NCBI RefSeq assembly: GCF_001544575.2
Contig: NZ_FCNY02000014.1
Span: 62,001 to 126,000, forward strand
Direction of reading: 5' to 3'
From: Caballeronia cordobensis
GTDB taxonomy: Bacteria; Pseudomonadota; Gammaproteobacteria; Burkholderiales; Burkholderiaceae
DNA: 64,000 nucleotides
Both the position numbers and the translations under genes were made by a program. Positions 39,303 to 47,896 of the stretch are shown piece after piece (positions within the stretch are counted from its first letter, which is position 1; every line of letters starts with the position of its first letter). A model generated the notes under the pieces. The model worked only from the letters and a program-made list of their open reading frames with translations, had not been told where the DNA came from and ran no database searches.

Positions 39303-39992
39303 TCACTCGTCCGATCCAAGCCGCCGTTCCAGCATGTCGATGTCGTCGCGCAGCAACTGGATCACCGCGCCGACGCTCGGCTCGCGCAACTGCCGTCCGT
39401 TTTCCATCTGTACGGCATGCAGGGCCATGTCGGCGATCTGCTCCGAAATCTGCTCAAGCGAGCGCGGCCCGTCGGGCGAGTACCACCACGCGCTCCAGTT
39501 GCACATGCCGATGATCGAGAAAGCCGCGACCTTCGCATCCAGCGCGCGAAACTGTCCCTGCTCGATGCCGAATTCGATCGCGTGCTGAAACTGCTCCAGC
39601 ACGGCGCGCCGCGCCTGTTCCGCAAGCTGGCGTTGCTGCGGCGGCAGGTTGCCTTCGTTCCTTTCCACCACACGAAACTGCAGCGGATGCGTGAGGATCA
39701 ACTGCGCATGCCGCAATACCAGATGCCGCAGCATGCCGGCGGGATGCTGCATGTGCCCCGGCACGGATTCCGACGCCAGTTGACCCGCCGCGCGCGTCAC
39801 CGTCTCCGTGAGCACTTCGAGAATCGCTTCCTTGCTCTTGAAGTAGTAGTAGAGCGCGGGACGGCTCACGCCGATTGCGTCGGCGATGTCGTTGAAGCTC
39901 GTGCCGTCGAAGCCGCGCTCGATGAAAAGGCGCGTCGCCACTTCGAGGATGTTTTCGCGCAAGGCGTCGCTCTTGGTCTGGGTTCGGGTCAT
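39303..39992 (-). CDS. TetR-family transcriptional regulator
   Basis: This 229-residue TetR protein has an N-terminal helix-turn-helix (ILEVATRLFIERGFDGTSF, then ADAIGVSRPALYYYFKSKEA) and a C-terminal ligand-binding helical domain of the type that binds CoA esters or aromatic ligands in related regulators. It is divergent from the aryl-CoA operon at 40158. A 165-bp AT-rich gap with direct repeats lies between them, so it is probably the local repressor. The ligand is likely a CoA thioester or the pathway substrate; this is inference. Confidence 0.9.
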   Translation of the reverse strand: MTRTQTKSDALRENILEVATRLFIERGFDGTSFNDIADAIGVSRPALYYYFKSKEAILEVLTETVTRAAGQLASESVPGHMQHPAGMLRHLVLRHAQLILTHPLQFRVVERNEGNLPPQQRQLAEQARRAVLEQFQHAIEFGIEQGQFRALDAKVAAFSIIGMCNWSAWWYSPDGPRSLEQISEQIADMALHAVQMENGRQLREPSVGAVIQLLRDDIDMLERRLGSDE

Positions 39993-40072
39993 ACGGCGTT
40001 TTCGACGGTTGTGTCAGAACGATCAACACGATAACCCAAACCAGCCTCCTAACAGGGTTCGTCACGCGTCGA

Positions 40073-40122
40073 ATCAACACATCCGTAAAAACCATAACGA
40101 AAAATCAACACATAAGTAAAAA
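40073..40122. promoter_or_regulatory. Direct repeats in the TetR/hydrolase control region
   Basis: ATCAACACATCCGTAAAAA (40073-40091) and ATCAACACATAAGTAAAAA (40104-40122) match at 17 of 19 bases and are spaced 31 bp apart, about three helix turns. A further ATCAACAC lies at 40022. They are the best candidates for the operator of the TetR protein encoded at 39303. Confidence 0.5.
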
Positions 40123-40157
40123 TATTCGACTAAGATGTAAAAAAAGGAGATGACTCG

Positions 40158-41432
40158 ATGAACCGATCTGAGCAAACGCGCGCCGGCTCTGGCGGCGCGA
40201 CCGCAGGATTTCTCAACACGGACTGGAACCCGCGCGAGCTGCCCGCCGGCGTCGGCACGCGTAATGTCGTGTTGCGCACGCAGGACGGCGCCGCGACGAG
40301 CGGCTCGCTGTATTCGCCCGGCGCGACGGATACGGTCGTGTGCATCATGCATCCGCGCGAGTTCATGGCGTGCCACTACCTGATTCCGGATATCACTGGC
40401 GCGGGCTTTGCGGCGTGGACGCAAGCCCCGCGCTCGGTCGGCAACGACATGCGCCTCGAACACGAGTTCGCGCTCTACGACGTCGCGGCTGGCCTGCGTT
40501 TTCTGCGCGACGCGGGTTTCAGGCGAATCGTGCTGCTCGGCAACTCGGGCGGCAGCGGGCTTTACGCGCTCTACGCGCAGCAATCGAACCTCGCGCCGGA
40601 CGCGCGTATCGAGCGCACGCCGGGCGGACGTCCGACGAAACTCGCGTCGCTCGACATGCCGCTGGTGGACGGCGTGATCTTCGTTGCGCCGCATCCGGGG
40701 CAGGGCGCGTTGCTGCAGGGCTGCATCGATCCGTCGGTGACGGACGAGAACGATGCGCTCGCCGTCGATGCATCGCTTGACCCGTTCACGCCGTCCAACG
40801 GCTTCAACGCGCCGCCGCAATCGTCGCGCTACGACGCGGCGTTCGTCGCGCGCTATCGCGCGGCGCAGACCGCGCGCGTGGAACGGCTCGACGCCATCGC
40901 GCGCAATCTGATCGCCGGGCGGCTCGATGCCCGCGCGCGCGTCAAGTCGGCGGGCGATGCAGCCGATCCGCGCACGCGCCGCGTGGCCGCGCACACGCCG
41001 CTGATGACGATCTGGCGCACCGACGCCGATCTGCGCTCGTTCGATCTTTCGCTCGATCCCTCCGACCGTCACTACGGCTCACTGTGGGGCGCGGACCCGT
41101 TCGCGTCGAACTACGGCTCGGTCGGCTTCGCGCGCTGCTGTTCGCCGGAAGCGTGGCTCTCGACGTGGTCGGGCGTGTCGTCCAATGCGCTGTTGTCGAA
41201 GACCGCGCCCGCGATCGTGCAGCCGTCGCTCGTCGTCGAATACACCGGCGACCAGGCGTGCTTTCCGACCGTCATCGCGGATATCTACGCGAGTCTCGGC
41301 TCGGCGGTGAAAACGCATCGTCGCGTGCGCGGCGATCACCACGGCCGCGCGCTCGCCGAGGGCGAGGAGGCGGGCCGCTACGTCGCCGGGCGCATCGTGC
41401 GCGACTGGCTGCGCGAGAACTTTCCCCAATGA
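40158..41432 (+). CDS. Alpha/beta hydrolase, first gene of the aryl-CoA operon
   Basis: This 424-residue protein has an alpha/beta-hydrolase core. The nucleophile elbow is GNSGGS with Ser130, a core strand TVVCIMHPREFMACHYLI precedes it, and a likely catalytic histidine is in RGDHHGRALAE near the C-terminus. A long central insertion forms the lid. AAGGAG precedes the ATG. Its stop overlaps an in-frame start of the following VOC gene. In this pathway it may hydrolyse a ring-cleavage product, for example to maleate and pyruvate, but an ester or thioester substrate is equally possible. Confidence 0.75.
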   Translation: MNRSEQTRAGSGGATAGFLNTDWNPRELPAGVGTRNVVLRTQDGAATSGSLYSPGATDTVVCIMHPREFMACHYLIPDITGAGFAAWTQAPRSVGNDMRLEHEFALYDVAAGLRFLRDAGFRRIVLLGNSGGSGLYALYAQQSNLAPDARIERTPGGRPTKLASLDMPLVDGVIFVAPHPGQGALLQGCIDPSVTDENDALAVDASLDPFTPSNGFNAPPQSSRYDAAFVARYRAAQTARVERLDAIARNLIAGRLDARARVKSAGDAADPRTRRVAAHTPLMTIWRTDADLRSFDLSLDPSDRHYGSLWGADPFASNYGSVGFARCCSPEAWLSTWSGVSSNALLSKTAPAIVQPSLVVEYTGDQACFPTVIADIYASLGSAVKTHRRVRGDHHGRALAEGEEAGRYVAGRIVRDWLRENFPQ

Positions 41433-41461
41433 ATCCGCCTGATCCGATACGGAGTACCGAC

Positions 41462-42331
41462 ATGAAGATGAGCGACATTCCCGCCGCCGATCTGAGCTTG
41501 CGCCTGCGCGGCGTCGATCACACGGCGCGGCCGACCTGGAGACTGAAGGAGACCGTCGAGTTCTATCGCGACGTGCTCGGCCTGCCTCTGATTCACACGA
41601 TTTCCGCGCGCGGATGGGGCCCCGCGACGCATCCCGATTTCCTTCACTTCTTTTTCGACAGCGGCAACGGCAGCACGATCGCGTTCTTTCATTACCTTGG
41701 AAGCCAGGAGCCCGAGACGCTGAACGGCAGAGCGGCGCATCCTCCGCGCCCCGACGATCACGTATTCGATGCGACGCACACGGCCTGGCTCGTCGATACG
41801 CAAGACGAACTGCAGGCGTGGAAGTCGCGACTGGAGGCGCGCGGCGTGGACGTGTCGGTGGAAACGGCGCACGAAGTGATCGAGTCGATCTACTTTCGCG
41901 ATCCGAACGGCTATTTCATCGAGATCACGCGCAAGCTGCGCGCGCTCGCGCCGCTCGATGCACGCGATGCCGCAGCCACGCTCGAAGCGGCAATCGAGCT
42001 AGAGAATGGCGCGACATGTATCGATGAAGTCTGGACGCGCAAGGCGGCGCGCCTGAGCGAAAGCCGTGAGACGGACGAGAAGGCGCTCGAAATATTCGTG
42101 CTCAACGTGCCGGAGTTCTCGACGCTGATCGACGCCGCGCGCAAGCTCGACACGTGCCGCGTCGAAGACCAGGGCGATTACACGGTGATCAGCGCCACGG
42201 AGCCGGTTTCGTTCGAGCGCCGCGCGCTCGGCCTGAAGCCCGCCGTCTGGTACGGACTTTTCACCGGCGGACTGAACGGACGCATCGAATGCTACGACCG
42301 CGATGTCGTGCGCATCGCGCCGCGCGTTTGA
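41462..42331 (+). CDS. VOC-superfamily (extradiol dioxygenase-like) protein
   Basis: This protein of about 289 residues has a glyoxalase/bleomycin-resistance/dioxygenase domain. A facial triad is visible: His20 (RGVDH), His106 (THTAWL) and Glu154 (YFIEIT). These are the residues that bind iron in type I extradiol dioxygenases. Segments such as TVEFYRDVLGLPLIHT and FRDPNGYFIEI are typical. A further C-terminal part (about 185-289) is unlike common VOC pairs. The start at 41462 is chosen because CGGAG precedes it; an ATG at 41429 overlaps the hydrolase stop. It may be the ring-cleavage enzyme of this operon. Confidence 0.75.
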   Translation: MKMSDIPAADLSLRLRGVDHTARPTWRLKETVEFYRDVLGLPLIHTISARGWGPATHPDFLHFFFDSGNGSTIAFFHYLGSQEPETLNGRAAHPPRPDDHVFDATHTAWLVDTQDELQAWKSRLEARGVDVSVETAHEVIESIYFRDPNGYFIEITRKLRALAPLDARDAAATLEAAIELENGATCIDEVWTRKAARLSESRETDEKALEIFVLNVPEFSTLIDAARKLDTCRVEDQGDYTVISATEPVSFERRALGLKPAVWYGLFTGGLNGRIECYDRDVVRIAPRV

Positions 42332-42363
42332 AACGGCACGTGGATAGGCAGGAGACACCCACC

Positions 42364-44046
42364 ATGAGAGGCATCTTTCATCCGATCGACGGCGTGATCT
42401 ATTGTCCGCCCGAGCTTGCGCAACGCTATTTCGAATCGGGCGCATGGCGCGACATGACGCTCGGCGACGCGCTGCGCGCCACCGCCGCGCGCATGCCCGA
42501 GCGGCCCGCCTACATTTCCGACGAAGCCACCATCACCTTCGCGGAACTCGACGCGCGCAGCGAGCGGCTCGGCGCAGCGCTCATCGAAACCGGCCTTGTG
42601 CCGGGCGATCGCGCGATCTTCCAGATGGGTACGACCATCGACACGGCCGTTGCGCTGATGGGCGCCTACAAGGCGGGCATCGTGCCGGTGTGCGCGGTGC
42701 CGCAGTATCGCGAGGTCGAGATCGGCCAGCTTGCGGCGCAGTCCGAACCGCGCGGCTACTTCGTGCAGGCGGATTTCTCCGCATTCGATCTCGTCGGCTT
42801 CGCGCGGCAGATGTTCGGACGGATCGCATCGCTCGAACAACTGATCGTTGCGCGCGGCAAGGGTGAAGAGGGCGCTCACGCGATCGACGCGCTCATCGAG
42901 TCGATGCCGCTTGCGCGTGCGCGCGCCCTGCTGGCCGATATCCGCATCGGCAGCGAGGACGTGCTGAGCTTCCAGCTTTCCGGCGGCACGACCGGCGTGC
43001 CGAAGATCATCCCGCGCTTTCATGCGGAGTACATCGGCCACGCGCTCGACTGGATGCGGCATATCGGCATGAGCGAGGCGAGCCGCATGATCTGGTCGCT
43101 GCCGCTGCTGCACAACGCGGGTCAACTGTATGCGCTCGTCTCGACGGTCGCCGCGGGCACGACGACCGTGCTGATGCCGCGCGTGGACATCGCGCGGATG
43201 CTGGAACTCATCGAAACGCATCGGGTGACGCACGGGCTGTCCATCGGGCCGGTCGCGCCGCAGATGATCGCGTATCAGGAGATCGCGCGGCACGATCTGT
43301 CGTCGCTGCAATTGTTCGGCACGATGAGCCGCGCCGATTCGCTCGAAGCGCATCTCGGCGTGCCATGCTTCAACCTGTACGGCACGACCGAAGGGCTGCT
43401 GCTCGGCGCGGGTCCGGCGCATGCCGCGCGCTTGCGGCACTTCACGCAGGGGCTGTCGGGCAGCGCGGCCGACGAGATCCGCGTGCTCGTGCCAGGCTCC
43501 GACGATCCCGCGCCCGACGGCGAGGCGGGCGAGCTGTGCTTTCGCGGACCGTCGAGCCTGCGCGGCTACTTTCGCGCGCCCGAGGCGAGCGCGCAGACGC
43601 TGACGTCCGATGGCTTCGTGCGCACCGGCGACATGGTGACGCAAAGGGTCATCGACGGCGTACGTTGCTTCGCGTTCGAAGGGCGGCTGCGCGACAACAT
43701 CAATCGCGGCGGCGAGAAGATAGGCTGCGAGGAAGTCGAAGCCTACGTGAGCCATCATCCCGCGGTCGCCGACGCGAAGCTCGTCGCCATGCCCGATGCG
43801 CTCTACGGCGAGAAGGCCTGCGCCTATCTGATCCTGCGTGCGGACCATGCCGCGCCCACCGTGCGGCAGCTTGCCGATTTTCTCGTCGCGCAGGGGCTCG
43901 CGAAATTCAAGTGTCCGGAGCGCATCGAGATCGTCGACGAGTTTCCGGTGACGCGCGTCGGCAAGGTCGACAAGGCGGCTCTGCGCCACGACGTCGCCGC
44001 GCGTCTCGCCAATGAGCATGCGGCTCGTGCCAGGGAGGACGCATGA
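42364..44046 (+). CDS. AMP-dependent aryl-CoA ligase (DhbE/salicylate ligase-like)
   Basis: This 560-residue adenylating enzyme resembles 2,3-dihydroxybenzoate and salicylate AMP ligases. It has the phosphate-binding loop LSGGTTGVPKIIPR, NLYGTTEGLLLG, the hinge motif GFVRTGDMV, GRLRDNINRGGEKIGCEEVE, and a C-terminal lysine in TRVGKVDKAALR. It should activate an aromatic carboxylic acid to the AMP ester and then the CoA thioester. No carrier-protein gene is nearby, so CoA is the likely acceptor. Its stop overlaps the thioesterase start (ATGA). Confidence 0.88.
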   Translation: MRGIFHPIDGVIYCPPELAQRYFESGAWRDMTLGDALRATAARMPERPAYISDEATITFAELDARSERLGAALIETGLVPGDRAIFQMGTTIDTAVALMGAYKAGIVPVCAVPQYREVEIGQLAAQSEPRGYFVQADFSAFDLVGFARQMFGRIASLEQLIVARGKGEEGAHAIDALIESMPLARARALLADIRIGSEDVLSFQLSGGTTGVPKIIPRFHAEYIGHALDWMRHIGMSEASRMIWSLPLLHNAGQLYALVSTVAAGTTTVLMPRVDIARMLELIETHRVTHGLSIGPVAPQMIAYQEIARHDLSSLQLFGTMSRADSLEAHLGVPCFNLYGTTEGLLLGAGPAHAARLRHFTQGLSGSAADEIRVLVPGSDDPAPDGEAGELCFRGPSSLRGYFRAPEASAQTLTSDGFVRTGDMVTQRVIDGVRCFAFEGRLRDNINRGGEKIGCEEVEAYVSHHPAVADAKLVAMPDALYGEKACAYLILRADHAAPTVRQLADFLVAQGLAKFKCPERIEIVDEFPVTRVGKVDKAALRHDVAARLANEHAARAREDA

Positions 44047-44519
44047 TCTGCACCGAATACGTGGCCGGCACGCAACCGTTCGTCGTGCGCCGCCGCGTGC
44101 GCTGGGGCGAATGCGATCCGGCGGGCGTGGTCTACACGGCGTCGTTTTCCGATTACGTCATCTCGTTCGCCGAGCTGTTCTACGGCTTTCTCTTCGATGG
44201 CGCGCCGCAGGCGGTCAAGAATCATCACGGCTTCGGTACCCCGACGCGCGCGCTCGAATTCGATTTTCGCCGCTCGCTCAAACCCGACGAAACCTTCGAC
44301 GCCACCGTGGAAGTCGATGCGATCCGCACGCGCACGTTCACGCTGGTCATCACCGCGCGCATGGCCGATGGCGAGATCGCGTTCATCGCGCGTCTCACGC
44401 CGGTCTGCATCCGCCGCGACGCGCGCGAATCGATCGAGATGCCCGCCGTCTTGCGCGACGCGCTCGAAGGATATCGGTCGCGGTGTACAGAACAACCTTA
44501 CGCTGGAGAAACGCAATGA
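44043..44519 (+). CDS. Acyl-CoA thioesterase, 4-hydroxybenzoyl-CoA type
   Basis: This 158-residue hot-dog-fold protein has the 4HBT signature RVRWGECDPAGVVYTASF, in which Asp25 corresponds to the catalytic aspartate of 4-hydroxybenzoyl-CoA thioesterase. It should release a hydroxylated aromatic acid from CoA. Four-base overlaps with the ligase gene before it and the maleate isomerase gene after it show tight translational coupling, which suggests the three act in one pathway. Confidence 0.87.
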   Translation: MICTEYVAGTQPFVVRRRVRWGECDPAGVVYTASFSDYVISFAELFYGFLFDGAPQAVKNHHGFGTPTRALEFDFRRSLKPDETFDATVEVDAIRTRTFTLVITARMADGEIAFIARLTPVCIRRDARESIEMPAVLRDALEGYRSRCTEQPYAGETQ

Positions 44520-45298
44520 TTCAGGCAGTGTCCCGAACGTATCGAATCGGCCAGATCGTGCCGAGCTCGAACACGACGATGGAAACCGAAATCCCCGCGA
44601 TGCTGCGCGCGCGGGAAGCCATCTTGCCCGAACGCTTCACGTTTCATTCGAGCCGCATGCGCATGCATCGCGTCGTCAAGGAAGAACTCGAAGCGATGAA
44701 TCGCGAGGGCCTGCGCTGCGCGGCCGAACTCGCCGATGCGCGCGTCGACGTGATGAGCACCGCGTGTCTCGTCGCGATCATGGCGATGGGGCCGGGCTAT
44801 CACCGGCAGGTCGAGGAAGACCTGCGCCGCATCGCACGCGAGAACCATTGCGAGGCGCCCGTGATGACGTCAGCCGGTGCGCTCGTCGCCGGTCTGAAGG
44901 CGATGGGCGCGCGCAGGATCGCGCTGATGGCGCCGTACATGAAGCCGCTGACGGCGGCGGTGGTTGCGTATATCGAAGAGGAAGGCATCGAAGTGCTGGA
45001 TGCGCTTTCGTTCGAGATTCCCGACAACCTCGAAGTCGGCCGACGCGATCCGCTGCAATTGCTCGACGACGTGAAGCGCCTTCGTATCGCGAACGCGGAT
45101 GCGGTCGTGTTGTCCGCGTGCGTGCAGATGCCGTCGCTCGCGGCGATTCAGACCGCGCAGGACAGGCTTGGCGTGCCGGTGACGTCGACGGCCGTCTGCA
45201 CGACGCGTCAGATGCTCGATCATCTGGGCCTAGCGCCGATCGTGCCGAATGCCGGCGCGCTGCTCGGCGAGACCGCATTCAATTGTTCTGAATATTAA
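44516..45298 (+). CDS. Maleate cis-trans isomerase
   Basis: This 260-residue protein of the Asp/Glu racemase superfamily has both catalytic cysteines of maleate isomerases: Cys84 in STACLVAIMAMGPGYH and Cys202 in LSACVQMPS. The N-terminal VPSSNTTMETEIP binds a substrate carboxylate in the family. It should convert maleate to fumarate, which enters the citric acid cycle. The ATG overlaps the thioesterase stop. Its presence indicates that the upstream steps yield maleate. Confidence 0.87.
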   Translation: MIQAVSRTYRIGQIVPSSNTTMETEIPAMLRAREAILPERFTFHSSRMRMHRVVKEELEAMNREGLRCAAELADARVDVMSTACLVAIMAMGPGYHRQVEEDLRRIARENHCEAPVMTSAGALVAGLKAMGARRIALMAPYMKPLTAAVVAYIEEEGIEVLDALSFEIPDNLEVGRRDPLQLLDDVKRLRIANADAVVLSACVQMPSLAAIQTAQDRLGVPVTSTAVCTTRQMLDHLGLAPIVPNAGALLGETAFNCSEY

Positions 45299-45308
45299 GG
45301 AGTACACC

Positions 45309-46460
45309 ATGAAAATCGCGGTGATCGGCGGCGGCCCCGCCGGACTCTACTTCTCGATGCTGATGAAACAGCGTCATCCCGGCGACGAGATCGTCGTTCA
45401 TGAGCGCAACGAGGCCGGTGCGACATACGGCTGGGGCGTCGTGTTCTCCGATGTCGCGCTGAGTTTTCTGAAAGAGGCCGACGAAGCGTTCTTCCGCAAG
45501 TTCACGGCGCATCACGAGCGCTGCGACTATATGGAGGTCGTGCATCGCGGCGTGCCGGTGCGGCTGTCGAACAATCATTTCTCGCGCACATCGCGCATTG
45601 ATTTGCTGACCGTGTTGCGAGAGGCGTGCCGCGATGCGGGCGTCGATGTGCGTTACAACAGTTGCGTGAACGATCCGGCCACGCTTGACGATTACGATGT
45701 CGTCGTCGCCGCCGATGGCGTGAACAGCGAAGTGCGCGCGCGTCTTGCCGAGCACTTCCAGCCGAGCTTCGACGAACGGCGCAACAAGTTCGCGTGGTAC
45801 GGCACGACGCGCCTGTTTCATCCGGTGTCGCTGATTTTCCGCGAGACACCGCACGGCGTTTTCATCGCGCATGCGTATCAGTACAGCAAGACGCATTCGA
45901 CGTTTCTCGTCGAAGTCGATCCGCAGACGTGGCAGCGTTGCGGGCTCGATCATGCGACCGAAGACGAGAGCCGCGCGTTCTGCGAAAACGTCTTCGCCGA
46001 CGACTTGCAAGGCGAGTCATTGCTGACCAACCGCTCGCAATGGTTCCAGGCGAAAGTGGTGAGCAATGCGCGCTGGTCGCACGGCAAGGTCGTGCTGCTC
46101 GGCGATGCGCTGCGCAGCGTGCATTTCTCGCTCGGCTCGGGCACGCGCATGGCGATGCAGGACGCCATCGCGCTCGCGGAATCGCTCTCGTTGCATCGCG
46201 ATGACGTTCCCGCCGCTTTCGCCGCCTTCGAGGAAAGCCGAAGGGACGCGTCGAACCGCTTTCAGGATGCGGCGCGCAAGAGTCTCGACTGGTACGAGTC
46301 CGTCGATACGCGCATGAATCTCGATCCCGTGAGCTTCGCCTACGACTACATGCGTCGCACCGGGCGAGTCAGCCACGCAGACCTGCGCGAACGCGATCCC
46401 GCGTTCATCGAACAGGTCGAGGCCATTGCCGCATGCAAGGCTCAATCCGCGCACGCGTGA
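45309..46460 (+). CDS. FAD-dependent aromatic monooxygenase (salicylyl-CoA hydroxylase-like)
   Basis: This 383-residue flavoprotein has the Rossmann motif VIGGGPAGLYFSMLMKQ at the N-terminus, a DG motif VVVAADGVNSEVRA, and the second FAD segment VLLGDALRSVHFSLGSGTRM. It resembles salicylyl-CoA 5-hydroxylase and the N-terminal part of anthraniloyl-CoA monooxygenase, which act on aryl-CoA thioesters. With the ligase before it and the thioesterase beside it, hydroxylation at the CoA-ester stage is likely. AAGGAG precedes the ATG at 45309. Confidence 0.83.
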   Translation: MKIAVIGGGPAGLYFSMLMKQRHPGDEIVVHERNEAGATYGWGVVFSDVALSFLKEADEAFFRKFTAHHERCDYMEVVHRGVPVRLSNNHFSRTSRIDLLTVLREACRDAGVDVRYNSCVNDPATLDDYDVVVAADGVNSEVRARLAEHFQPSFDERRNKFAWYGTTRLFHPVSLIFRETPHGVFIAHAYQYSKTHSTFLVEVDPQTWQRCGLDHATEDESRAFCENVFADDLQGESLLTNRSQWFQAKVVSNARWSHGKVVLLGDALRSVHFSLGSGTRMAMQDAIALAESLSLHRDDVPAAFAAFEESRRDASNRFQDAARKSLDWYESVDTRMNLDPVSFAYDYMRRTGRVSHADLRERDPAFIEQVEAIAACKAQSAHA

Positions 46461-46481
46461 GCATCACTTCAGGGAGACTTC

Positions 46482-47870
46482 ATGGACGCTTACGAATCGC
46501 GGCGCGAGCCGCTGGATGTGCGCGACATCATCGACCATGCGCGCGTGTCGCGCTTTCAGGTGATGATCGGCGTGCTGTGCTTTCTGATCGTCGCGCTGGA
46601 TGGATTCGATATCGCGATCATCGGCTTCATCGCGCCGCATGTGCGCAGCGACTGGAACCTGTCCGTGATCGCCCTCGGACCGCTCTTTAGCGCTGGTCTT
46701 CTAGGGCTGATGATGGGCGCCTTTCTGAGCGGCCCGCTTGCCGACCGCATCGGGCGGCGCGGCGTGCTGATCCTGTCGGTGGCGTGGTTCGGCGCGGCGT
46801 GCCTCGGATCGGCGGCGGCGCCGAATATCGAGTGGCTGGTCGTGCTGCGCTTTCTCACCGGATTCGGACTCGGCGGCGCGATGCCGAACGCGATCACGCT
46901 CACATCCGAATTCAGTCCCGAGCGGCGGCGCGGCACCTTGCTGACCTTGATGTTCTGCGGCTTCTCATTAGGCTCCGCGCTCGGCGGCGTGGTGACAGCG
47001 TATCTCGTCGCGGAGTTCGGCTGGCGCGGAGTGCTCGTTATCGGCGGACTGCTTCCGTTGATGCTCGTGCCCGTCCTGTGGTTCGCGTTGCCGGAATCGG
47101 TGCGCTTTCTCGCGCTCGGCAAGGGGAACGAAGCACGCATCGCGGCTATCCTGAAGCGCGTGGCGCCGGATCGCGCGGCCGCCGACACGCGCTATTTCAC
47201 CTCGGGCGAACGCGCCAGTGCTTCGCCGGTCGCTCGTCTCTTCGATGCGGATTATCGGCGCGGCACGCTGCTGCTGTGGCTCGCGTTCTTCATGAGCCTG
47301 TTGCTGCTGTACATGCTGATCAACTGGCTGCCGATACTCGGCGCGAGAGCGGGCTTGTCGCTCAAGCAGGCGTCGGTGTTCGCGGGCCTGCTGCAAGGCG
47401 GCGGCGTGCTCGGCGCGATCGTGCTGGGCGTCCTGATCGACCGGTTCGATGCCTACAAGGTCGTGAGCGCGGCGTATCTCGTCGGCGCGGCCGCGGTGGC
47501 ATCGCTGGCGGCCGCGGGCTCCGCGTGGTGGCTGGCGGCGGGCATCTTCGTGACGGGGTTTTGCGTGAGCGGCTCGCAGGTCTGCGCGAACGTCATCGCG
47601 TCCGGCTTCTATCCGACATCGAGCCGGGCGACGGGCGTTGCGTGGGCGCTCGGCGTGGGGCGCATCGGCGCGATCGCCGGATCGTTCGGCGGCGCGTTGA
47701 TGTTGTCGGCGGGCTGGTCTAATGCCGCGCTCTATCTCGTTCTGGCGTTGCCCGCGGGGCTTTCGGCCGTCGGCATCTTCTGCGCGGGCGCCTGCCGTGC
47801 GCGAGCGAAACCGATTTCGCCCGATGCGGACGGCGCGCTCGACATGCCTCGCGCTGGACTTGGATCGTAG
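46482..47870 (+). CDS. MFS transporter, aromatic acid:proton symporter family
   Basis: This 462-residue AAHS-type carrier (BenK/PcaK relatives) has 12 helices. The conserved VALDGFDIAIIGFIAPHV lies in helix 1, GPLADRIGRRGVLI after helix 2, and the helix 4-5 region has FGLGGAMPNAITLTSEF. Members import benzoate-type acids at the inner membrane. AGGGAGA precedes the ATG. As the last gene of the operon, it probably imports the acid that the ligase activates. Confidence 0.9.
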   Translation: MDAYESRREPLDVRDIIDHARVSRFQVMIGVLCFLIVALDGFDIAIIGFIAPHVRSDWNLSVIALGPLFSAGLLGLMMGAFLSGPLADRIGRRGVLILSVAWFGAACLGSAAAPNIEWLVVLRFLTGFGLGGAMPNAITLTSEFSPERRRGTLLTLMFCGFSLGSALGGVVTAYLVAEFGWRGVLVIGGLLPLMLVPVLWFALPESVRFLALGKGNEARIAAILKRVAPDRAAADTRYFTSGERASASPVARLFDADYRRGTLLLWLAFFMSLLLLYMLINWLPILGARAGLSLKQASVFAGLLQGGGVLGAIVLGVLIDRFDAYKVVSAAYLVGAAAVASLAAAGSAWWLAAGIFVTGFCVSGSQVCANVIASGFYPTSSRATGVAWALGVGRIGAIAGSFGGALMLSAGWSNAALYLVLALPAGLSAVGIFCAGACRARAKPISPDADGALDMPRAGLGS

Positions 47871-47896
47871 TTGCACCAACCAGATGGGCGGATTCG

